Origin: Salinirussus sp. | Lineage (GTDB): Archaea > Halobacteriota > Halobacteria > Halobacteriales > Haloarculaceae | Direction of reading: 5' to 3' | Length of the DNA: 11,163 nt | NCBI GenBank assembly: GCA_028275005.1 | Contig: JAQCNN010000295.1 | Span: 1 to 11,163, forward strand | Part shown: positions 6,420 through 11,163 of the stretch, in pieces | How positions within the stretch are numbered: position 1 is the stretch's first letter | How the letters are laid out: every line of letters starts with the position of its first letter | Position numbers and translations under genes: made by a program | Notes under the pieces: model-generated | The model's input: only the letters and a program-made list of their open reading frames with translations | What the model was told of the DNA's origin: nothing | Databases searched by the model: none

Positions 6420-7208
6420 TCACTCCTCGTCCTCCATAGCGGTGGCCGGGTCCGCCCGGGCCTGTGGCGCCCGAACGGCGAGGACCGACAGGTCCGAGAA
6501 CGCCGTCCCCTCGGGGCCGTCGCCGGTGTCGCCCGCGAGCGTCCCCAGTGTCGAGCGTGTCGTCGTCTCCTCGGCCTGTGTCAGTCGCTCGAACACCAGC
6601 GCGTCCAGCCCGGGGTCGGCGCCGCGGTCGACGGCGTGTCTCGCCAGGTCCTCCGGCATCCAGTCGTAGGGCCGGGGGATGACGAGCAGGTGTTGCCGGC
6701 CGACCGCCCGCGTGAACCGGTCGAGGACACCCTCGACCGATCCCCGGCGGTGAAACGAGAGGACTGTCGACCGCTCGAGCGGCGTCCGGGCCCGACTGGC
6801 CGCGACCTGGACCGACGACACACCCGGCACGACCCCGACAGCCCCCTCCACCGCCCGCTCGACCTTCCCGAGAAACTGGTACCCCGAGACGTTGGGGTCA
6901 CCCATCAGCACGGCAACCCCGGCCGCCCCCGCAGCAACGCGGTCGGCGAACCCCTCGAGCGCCGCCGCCTCGTCGTTGTACCCACAGGTGAGCGTCGTCG
7001 CGTCGGTGTGCTCTCGGACCAGGTCGACGACGGTCTCGAACCCGACGACGACGTCGGCGCCCGAGAGCAGTGACCGGGCGCGCCCGGTCAACTGTCCCGG
7101 CCCTGGCCCGACGCCGACAGCGTGTGCAACCGGCTCCTCGTCGGGCGGTTCGGGCCTTCGTGCCGCGTCTGTTCCCGGCCTCGACGGCGCCTCCCGCTCC
7201 TCGGTCAC
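6420..7208 (-). CDS. cbiE: Cobalt-precorrin-7 C5-methyltransferase (CbiE-like)
   Basis: This is a 262-residue tetrapyrrole (corrin/porphyrin) methylase that transfers methyl groups from SAM to the corrin ring in cobalamin synthesis. Landmarks are GVGPGPGQL (32-40), ADVVVGFETVV (51-61), the GDPNVSGY loop (103-110) that stands for the SGDP SAM-binding motif, VVPGVSSVQVAASR (126-139) and VLSFHRRG (149-156). The last two are CbiE-like rather than CbiF- or CbiH-like. An acidic, Pro-rich stretch of about 28 residues precedes the domain and is probably disordered. I start at the GTG at 7206-7208, because GGAGG (7214-7218) lies 5 nt upstream. A TTG at 7220 would add four residues but has no such support. 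A CbiT decarboxylase domain is not fused here. It is divergent from a BtuF-like gene and upstream of CbiA. Confidence 0.85.
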   Translation of the reverse strand: MTEEREAPSRPGTDAARRPEPPDEEPVAHAVGVGPGPGQLTGRARSLLSGADVVVGFETVVDLVREHTDATTLTCGYNDEAAALEGFADRVAAGAAGVAVLMGDPNVSGYQFLGKVERAVEGAVGVVPGVSSVQVAASRARTPLERSTVLSFHRRGSVEGVLDRFTRAVGRQHLLVIPRPYDWMPEDLARHAVDRGADPGLDALVFERLTQAEETTTRSTLGTLAGDTGDGPEGTAFSDLSVLAVRAPQARADPATAMEDEE

Positions 7209-7213
7209 GGCTC

Positions 7214-7218
7214 CCTCC
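7214..7218 (-). promoter_or_regulatory. Shine-Dalgarno GGAGG that sets the CbiE start
   Basis: Read on the minus strand GGAGG is followed by 5 nt and then GTG at 7208. This is a good archaeal SD and decides for GTG over the TTG at 7220. It implies a leadered mRNA, unlike most genes in the window. Confidence 0.6.
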
Positions 7219-7253
7219 AAGGTGTCACAGTCACGTGCACGACGCTCAACTGT

Positions 7254-7279
7254 GGTTTAGATAAGTAAATATTTATTGG
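7254..7279. promoter_or_regulatory. AT-rich divergent promoter of the corrinoid locus
   Basis: This is the most AT-rich stretch in the window. It contains TTTAGATAA (7257-7264) and the perfect 10-bp palindrome TAAATATTTA (7266-7275). Such a symmetric box can serve as TATA in both directions. To the minus side it predicts a CbiE leader of roughly 30-40 nt. To the plus side, TTTAGATAA would give a start near 7286, just before the GGAGG of the BtuF-like gene. A cobalamin-responsive operator could overlap it, but nothing shows that directly. Confidence 0.5.
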
Positions 7280-7293
7280 GTGTGGGGTCAGAG

Positions 7294-7298
7294 GGAGG
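7294..7298 (+). promoter_or_regulatory. Shine-Dalgarno GGAGG of the BtuF-like gene
   Basis: GGAGG lies 6 nt upstream of the ATG at 7305 within a GAGGGAGGG run. It supports this ATG, which is also exactly where a signal peptide should start. Confidence 0.6.
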
Positions 7299-7304
7299 GT
7301 ATTC

Positions 7305-8405
7305 ATGTACCGACCGGTGCTGTTAGCCGTTGTCGTCCTCACCGCGGCGTTCGTGCCCGCGGTCGCGGGTGCACAGACAGCCGAAGGGGACTGTTCGTTC
7401 CCGGTCGAGCGGACGGACGTGACCGGGACCGAGGTCCGTGTCACCGAGGAACCGACGCGTGTCGTGACGCTGAATCCGAGCGCGGCACAGACGATGTGGG
7501 AGATCGGCGCACAGGAGAAGGTCACCGGTGTCACGAAATACGCCTCGAACCTCGACGGCGCCGCCGAGAAGACGAACATCTCCGGGGCGGGACAGACGAT
7601 CAACAACGAGGAGGTCGTCGGGCTCGAACCCGACCTGGTGTTGGCCCCGAACACCGTGAGCAACGACACCGTCGGGACGCTCCGGGAGGCAGGGCTGACC
7701 GTCTACCGGTTCCAGGAGGCGGAGTCCATCGACGATATCAAGCGGAAGACGGCGATCATCGGCGAACTGACCGGCGAGTGTGCGGGTGCGACAGAGACGG
7801 TGGAGTGGATGGAGTCACGGCTCGCAACTGTCGACCAGGCGGTCGAGGGGACCGACCGGCCGGACGCAATCTACGTCTTCTTCAGCTACACCTCCGGGCA
7901 GAACACGTTCATCCACACGCTCATCGAGCGCGCCGGGGGCAACAACATCGCCGCGGACGCCGATATCGACGGGTACAAGCCGGTCAACCAGGAGGTGATC
8001 GTCAACCGCAACCCCGAGTGGCTCCTGCTCAACAGCGACTGGGACGAGGTGCCAAAGACCGCCGCCTACAACAGCACAACAGCCGTCCAGGAGGGCAACG
8101 TCCTCGTGATCAACCAAAACCACCTGAACAGGCCCGCACCTCGGGTCGTGTACGCGCTGACGGCGATGGCCGAGACGTTCCACCCCGAGGCCTACGCGGC
8201 GGCGAACACGACGGATACGACGACGGCGACGAGCACCGCGACCGAGGACACGACAGCAGAAACGACAGCCGACCCGTCCGAGCAGACGCCCACGACGGCC
8301 GAGCCGACGGCGGGTGGCGGTAGTCCTGGCTTTGGCCTCGTCGCCGCGCTCCTCGCGCTGGCGGCGGTCACTGCGGGGCTGGTCACCGCCGGACGGGATG
8401 GATGA
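7305..8405 (+). CDS. btuF: PGF-CTERM-anchored ABC substrate-binding protein, BtuF-like (corrinoid)
   Basis: The 366-residue protein starts with a Sec signal peptide (hydrophobic 4-22, probable cleavage after AGA, before Gln24). Residues 50-290 form a helical-backbone metal-receptor (BtuF/FhuD-type, PF01497) binding domain, with VVTLNPSAAQTMWEIG (53-68), VGLEPDLVLAP (105-115), IYVFFSYTSGQNTFIHTLIERAGG (189-212) and NPEWLLLNSDW (236-246). After it comes a Thr-rich linker (300-335), a likely glycosylated spacer, then GGGSPGFG (337-344), a hydrophobic helix and a basic end. That is a PGF-CTERM tail, processed by archaeosortase and fixed in the cell surface. Cys30 and Cys159 could form a disulfide. 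Divergence from CbiE-CbiA points to corrinoid uptake, although siderophore or other chelates cannot be excluded. No permease or ATPase gene follows. Confidence 0.85.
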   Translation: MYRPVLLAVVVLTAAFVPAVAGAQTAEGDCSFPVERTDVTGTEVRVTEEPTRVVTLNPSAAQTMWEIGAQEKVTGVTKYASNLDGAAEKTNISGAGQTINNEEVVGLEPDLVLAPNTVSNDTVGTLREAGLTVYRFQEAESIDDIKRKTAIIGELTGECAGATETVEWMESRLATVDQAVEGTDRPDAIYVFFSYTSGQNTFIHTLIERAGGNNIAADADIDGYKPVNQEVIVNRNPEWLLLNSDWDEVPKTAAYNSTTAVQEGNVLVINQNHLNRPAPRVVYALTAMAETFHPEAYAAANTTDTTTATSTATEDTTAETTADPSEQTPTTAEPTAGGGSPGFGLVAALLALAAVTAGLVTAGRDG

Positions 8406-9301
8406 CCGGCGCCGACCCAACCGTCGTCTCGACGACCCCGTCGGGAACGGAGATCCTGTTCGAACTCGGGGTCGAGCCGGCGGCGGTCTCACACGCCTGT
8501 GACTGGCCGCCGAGGGCGGCCGAACTGCCGTCGGTCGACCGTTCCCGGGTGGACGCCGACCGGAGCGAACAGCGCGACCGGCAGGCAGCCGGTGACGTCT
8601 ACGACGTCGACGTCGGGCTGTTGCGCGAACTCGCCCCGGACCTGATCGTCACGCAGTCGGTCTGTGGGGTCTGCGCCGTCGACGAGCAGTTGGTCGAGAC
8701 CCACCTGGACGCCCTCCCGACCACCCCGAAGGTGTTGGCGCTCTCGGCCGCCGACCTGGCGGGCGTGGCCGAGTGCATCCGGGAGGTCGGGGCGGCGGTC
8801 GGCCGGCCCGACCGGGCGGAGGCGCTCGTCGACCGGCTCGAGACGGAGGTGGGGCGGACCGACGACCGGACGGCGACTGTCACGCACCGGCCCAGTGTCG
8901 TCGTGCTGGAGTGGATGGACCCGCTCCACGTCGCCACGAACTGGGTGCCGGAGCTCGTCTCGGCTGCCGGCGGCCGCTACCCGCTCGGGGAGGCGGGACA
9001 GCGCTCCCGCGAGGTCGCCTGGGAGACGGTCCGGACGGTCGACCCGGAGATACTCGTGGCGGCGCCGTGTAGCTCCGGCCCCGAGTGGACCCGCCAGCGA
9101 CGCGACGAACTCCGGAGCCGTCCGGGCTGGGAGGACCTGCGGGCCGTCGAGACCGGCCGGGTGTACCCGCTCGACGGCCGGCTACTGAGCAGGTGGACAC
9201 CCCGCCTCGGCGGCGTGACCGAGCGACTGGCCGGCCTCGTTCACCCCGACCTCGTCGACGGCGACCCCGAGGTGCGACCGCTCGCCGACGGCCGACGGTG
9301 A
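8402..9301 (+). CDS. Signal-less BtuF-like cobalamin/metal-chelate-binding protein
   Basis: The 299-residue protein has the same BtuF-type fold as the upstream gene: STTPSGTEILFELG (10-23), LLRELAPDLIVTQ (73-85), EWMDPLHVATNWVPELVSAAGG (170-191) and RPGWEDLRAVETGRVYPLDG (240-259). It lacks any N-terminal hydrophobic segment. None can be missed, since the frame has a stop at 8321-8323 and no start codon before 8402. It is therefore predicted to be cytoplasmic. Distinctive residues are His31/Cys33 in HACDWP and the pair Cys88/Cys91 in QSVCGVCAVDEQ. I recall the same two motifs in bacterial proteins labelled cobalamin-binding. Its ATG overlaps the preceding stop (ATGA, 8402-8405), so translation is probably coupled. 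It may hold or hand over corrinoid inside the cell, but this is inference. A role as a transporter component is unlikely without export. Confidence 0.75.
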   Translation: MTGADPTVVSTTPSGTEILFELGVEPAAVSHACDWPPRAAELPSVDRSRVDADRSEQRDRQAAGDVYDVDVGLLRELAPDLIVTQSVCGVCAVDEQLVETHLDALPTTPKVLALSAADLAGVAECIREVGAAVGRPDRAEALVDRLETEVGRTDDRTATVTHRPSVVVLEWMDPLHVATNWVPELVSAAGGRYPLGEAGQRSREVAWETVRTVDPEILVAAPCSSGPEWTRQRRDELRSRPGWEDLRAVETGRVYPLDGRLLSRWTPRLGGVTERLAGLVHPDLVDGDPEVRPLADGRR

Positions 9302-9319
9302 GTGTCTCCCGAGGGTGAA

Positions 9320-9327
9320 GCGTAAGC
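9320..9327 (+). promoter_or_regulatory. Weak promoter-like element of the HIT gene
   Basis: GCGTAAGC, the least GC-rich part of the 48-bp spacer, is centred about 26 bp upstream of the ATG at 9350. Position is the main argument; the match to a TATA box is poor, and read-through from the BtuF-like pair is equally possible. Confidence 0.3.
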
Positions 9328-9349
9328 CCCTGGCCACACATGCGGGGGT

Positions 9350-9892
9350 ATGGACCAGGTCTTCGCCCCGTGGCGCATCGACTGGGTCGAACGCTCGGAC
9401 CGGAACACGGAGTTCGAGGGGTGTGTCTTCTGTGGGATCCCCGACCGCGACGCCGACCGGGAGTACAGCCTGGTCGCGCGTGGCGAGGACGCCTACGTGC
9501 TTCTGAACAACCACCCGTACAACCCCGGACACGCGATGGTCATCCCGCACCAGCACACCGGGGACTACCGCGACCTGGACGACGCCTCGCTGCTCGCGAA
9601 GGAACGGCTGGTGCAGCGGCTCATCGACGCGATGGACGACGCACTCGCGCCCGACGGGTACAACGTCGGCTACAACCTCGGCGGCACGGCCGCCGGCGGC
9701 TCTATCGGTGACCACCTCCACGCCCACGTCGTCCCCCGGTGGGGCGGGGACACCAACTTCATGCCCGTCGTCGGCGACACGAAGGTGATCGTCGAGGCTG
9801 TCGCCGAGACCTACGACCGGCTTCGTGGGGCACTCGCCACACAGGAGGGGGTGACCGACCCCGGAGAGGGCGCCCTCCGGGTCGAGCGCTGA
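9350..9892 (+). CDS. HIT-family nucleotide hydrolase/transferase
   Basis: The 180-residue protein belongs to the histidine-triad superfamily. Members cleave nucleoside phosphoramidates or dinucleoside polyphosphates such as Ap4A in the cytoplasm. The triad is HLHAHVVPRW (122-131), with His122, His124 and the catalytic His126. Upstream lies the nucleotide-binding segment LLNNHPYNPGHAMVIPHQH (51-69). The N-terminal FAPWRIDWVE (5-14) followed by GCVFCGI (24-30, a zinc-binding CxxC) is typical of the bacterial/archaeal FHIT-like group with a W-A-P-W-R start. Length is normal for that group. The substrate cannot be decided from sequence. It lies 48 bp after the cytoplasmic BtuF-like gene and may be partly cotranscribed, but I see no functional link. 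Confidence 0.92.
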   Translation: MDQVFAPWRIDWVERSDRNTEFEGCVFCGIPDRDADREYSLVARGEDAYVLLNNHPYNPGHAMVIPHQHTGDYRDLDDASLLAKERLVQRLIDAMDDALAPDGYNVGYNLGGTAAGGSIGDHLHAHVVPRWGGDTNFMPVVGDTKVIVEAVAETYDRLRGALATQEGVTDPGEGALRVER

Positions 9893-9903
9893 CACGCGGT
9901 GTC
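9891..9903 (+). terminator. Small stem-loop overlapping the HIT stop codon
   Basis: GACAC (9891-9895) and GTGTC (9899-9903) form a 5-bp perfect stem around GCG, beginning inside the TGA. No T run follows. This is weak evidence for a 3'-end element. Confidence 0.2.
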
Positions 9904-9947
9904 TGCGCGGCCCGGCAGCTGACAGGTCAGGGCCGGCCGAACGAAGC

Positions 9948-9956
9948 GGCTTTGCC
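9948..9956 (+). promoter_or_regulatory. GGCTTTGCC promoter-like element of the CDF gene
   Basis: GGCTTTGCC is centred 28 bp upstream of the ATG at 9980 and is identical to the element before the MetAP gene (3523-3531). No SD precedes the ATG, so the gene is probably leaderless. Confidence 0.4.
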
Positions 9957-9979
9957 CGGCCGGGGCGAAGGTACGGGCC

Positions 9980-10906
9980 ATGTCGCGACGGACGACACTC
10001 CGGCGGGTCGGGCTCCTGGTCCTGGGGGTCAACGCTGTCCTGTTCGTCGCGAAGGGTGGTGTCTACCTCGAAACCGGGAGCCTCGCGGTCGGCTCCGAGG
10101 CGGTCAACAGTCTCGCCGACACCGTCTACAGCCTCGTGGTCGTCGCAGGGCTGTATCTCACGACCCGTCCGCCCGACTTCGAGCACCCACACGGACACGA
10201 GCGCATCGAGCCCTTCGTCTCGCTGTTCGTCGCACTCGGCATCTTCGCCGCCGGCGGGGCCGTGCTCTGGCAGGCGGGGTCGGCGGTCCTCCAGGAGCGC
10301 GTGACGGTCAGCCGGAGCCCGGTAGCGGCGGCGGTTCTCGTCGGGGGTGCCGTCACGAAGTACCTGCTCTACCGCTACTGTCTGCGGGCCGGCACCCGGA
10401 ACCGCTCGCCGGCGCTGGTGGCGACGGCACTCGACAACCGCAACGACATCCTCACCGCGGGCGCGGCGCTTGCCGGCGTCCTCGGGGCCGGCCTGGGCTA
10501 CCCGGTGCTCGACCCGCTGGCTGCGGGTGTCGTTGCCGTTGGCATCCTCTACACCGGTGTCGAGGTGGTCCGGAACAACGTCGACTACCTGGTCGGGGCG
10601 GCCCCGCCGGAGGACCTGCGGACGGAGATCGTCGAGCGCGCGCTCGTCCACGAGGACGTCGAGGGCGCCCACGAGGTGATCGCCCACTACGTCGGCCCGG
10701 AGATCGACGTTAGCCTCCACGTCGAGGTGTCCGGCGACCGCACCCTCAGGGAGGCCCACGACATCGAGACCGACATCGCAAACCGGATCGGCGAGCTCCC
10801 GGAGGTCGACGACGTGTTCGTCCACGTCGACCCGAAGGAGCTGGGCGAGTGGAAGGACGACGCCAACGTCGACCGGCTGGTCGAGGACGACGGCACCGAC
10901 GCCTGA
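9980..10906 (+). CDS. Cation diffusion facilitator (CDF) transporter, probably Mn(II) (or Fe(II)) efflux
   Basis: The 308-residue protein has six predicted membrane helices (about 10-28, 37-60, 80-104, 114-131, 146-170, 177-196), then a cytoplasmic ferredoxin-like CDF domain (208-286) with LHVEVSGDRTL (247-256) and VFVHVDP (279-285). CDF proteins exchange cytoplasmic divalent metal for protons. The family loop EHPHGHERIEP (68-78) is present. The transport site pairs Asn43 and Asp47 in TM2 (VNSLAD) with Asp152 and Asp156 in TM5 (LDNRND). This N/D-D/D set matches what has been described for Mn-type CDFs such as pneumococcal MntE, not the D/D-H/D set of zinc exporters like YiiP. The tail after 287 is short and acidic. 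The gene stands alone, with no metal regulator in the window. Confidence 0.9.
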   Translation: MSRRTTLRRVGLLVLGVNAVLFVAKGGVYLETGSLAVGSEAVNSLADTVYSLVVVAGLYLTTRPPDFEHPHGHERIEPFVSLFVALGIFAAGGAVLWQAGSAVLQERVTVSRSPVAAAVLVGGAVTKYLLYRYCLRAGTRNRSPALVATALDNRNDILTAGAALAGVLGAGLGYPVLDPLAAGVVAVGILYTGVEVVRNNVDYLVGAAPPEDLRTEIVERALVHEDVEGAHEVIAHYVGPEIDVSLHVEVSGDRTLREAHDIETDIANRIGELPEVDDVFVHVDPKELGEWKDDANVDRLVEDDGTDA

Positions 10907-10908
10907 GC

Positions 10909-10922
10909 CGCCGGTCCCGGCG
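10909..10922 (+). terminator. GC dyad just after the CDF stop codon
   Basis: CGCCGG (10909-10914) and CCGGCG (10917-10922) are perfect inverted arms 2 bp apart, giving a 5-bp stem and 4-nt loop in RNA. It starts 2 nt after the stop. No T run follows. Confidence 0.25.
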
Positions 10923-10963
10923 ACTCGACTGTCAGCCCCGGCTCCACCGGAGGGACCCATCAC

Positions 10964-10970
10964 GGTAAAG
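10964..10970 (+). promoter_or_regulatory. TATA-like element of the right-end gene
   Basis: GGTAAAG is the only AT-richer run in the 88-bp spacer and is centred about 28 bp upstream of the GTG at 10995, consistent with a leaderless GTG start. Confidence 0.35.
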
Positions 10971-10990
10971 TGACTTCGAGTGCGAGTCAC
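10970..10990. repeat. Inverted repeat GTGACT/AGTCAC between promoter element and start codon
   Basis: GTGACT (10970-10975) and AGTCAC (10985-10990) are perfect inverted half-sites separated by 9 bp. They fill the space between the TATA-like element and the presumed transcription start of the following gene, which is where an archaeal repressor would bind. Confidence 0.3.
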
Positions 10991-10994
10991 GCGG

Positions 10995-11163
10995 GTGAAC
11001 CCCCTGTCGTGGCCGGTGCTGGGGTCGCTTTCGGCCGCGCTCGGCTCCGTCTACCTGCTCGTCCAGCTGTATCCGCTCCGCGACCGGCCGGGCGCGCGGT
11101 GGTTCCTGCTCGTCATCGCCATCCAGACGGTCATGTGTGGGGCCTACGCGGCCGGGCTGGTGG
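10995..11163 (+). CDS. Membrane protein, probable 7TM-sensor histidine kinase N-terminus (runs off right edge)
   Basis: Fifty-six codons are visible from a GTG. The protein starts MNPLSWPVLGS, has a hydrophobic helix at about 7-26, then a short charged turn PLRDRPGARW (27-36), and a second helix at about 36-56. This helix / R-x-R-P-G-A / helix pattern resembles the N-terminal 7TM sensor region of many haloarchaeal signal-transduction histidine kinases, but the kinase domain is not in view. Other polytopic proteins are possible. An in-frame stop at 10971-10973 limits the start to GTG at 10980 or 10995; the latter fits the TATA-like element. Confidence 0.45.
   Translation, partial: MNPLSWPVLGSLSAALGSVYLLVQLYPLRDRPGARWFLLVIAIQTVMCGAYAAGLV

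Noticed and set aside
5048..6439. Plus-strand open frames (222 and 237 codons) opposite CbiA
   Set aside because: They are antisense to a fully motif-complete CbiA and start or end inside it without a promoter or SD.
7209..7304. Possible cobalamin riboswitch before CbiE or the BtuF-like gene
   Set aside because: The spacer is only 96 bp, divided between two divergent promoters, and shows no B12-box-like sequence; cobalamin riboswitches are not usual in haloarchaea.
9182..10990. A 602-codon minus-strand open frame across the HIT and CDF genes
   Set aside because: It is antisense to two genes with clear family motifs. Long antisense frames are common in GC-rich haloarchaeal DNA, and its translation shows no recognisable domain.

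Overview
The window looks like a piece of haloarchaeal (class Halobacteria) chromosome. The sequence is very GC-rich, the predicted proteins are strongly acidic, and most genes start directly at an ATG about 26-28 bp below a TATA-like or GGCTTT element, as expected for leaderless haloarchaeal mRNAs. One protein carries a PGF-CTERM sorting tail, which is an archaeosortase signal. I cannot place it to genus.

Layout. At the left edge the 5' end of an isocitrate dehydrogenase gene runs off on the minus strand (1-214). Divergent from it is a plus-strand housekeeping run, apparently of separately promoted genes: a Thr-nucleophile asparaginase/isoaspartyl peptidase (408-1265), an AI-2E-family membrane protein with an acidic tail (1337-2548), a tandem UspA protein (2610-3482) and a type II methionine aminopeptidase (3553-4443). 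Converging on these is a small minus-strand zinc-ribbon gene (4486-4686). Just upstream of it lies a decayed tandem copy of itself (4688-4843), then about 230 bp of non-coding DNA with nested dyads.

The second half is a corrinoid locus. The minus-strand pair CbiE (6420-7208) and CbiA (5075-6379) supplies two steps of corrin ring synthesis. Divergent from it, across an AT-rich palindromic promoter, are two BtuF-type binding proteins: one secreted and PGF-CTERM anchored (7305-8405), and one without a signal peptide that overlaps it by 4 bp (8402-9301). No BtuC permease or BtuD ATPase is present. The right end has a HIT-family hydrolase (9350-9892), a CDF metal exporter with a manganese-type N/D-D/D site (9980-10906), and the first 56 codons of a membrane protein that resembles the 7TM sensor of haloarchaeal histidine kinases (10995-11163).

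Most of the window is ordinary chromosome. The points most worth a second look are the divergent corrinoid locus with its signal-less, cysteine-bearing BtuF-like protein, the eroding zinc-ribbon duplicate, and the nested inverted repeats beside it. I see no CRISPR array, insertion sequence, tRNA or rRNA, and no clearly new multi-gene system.
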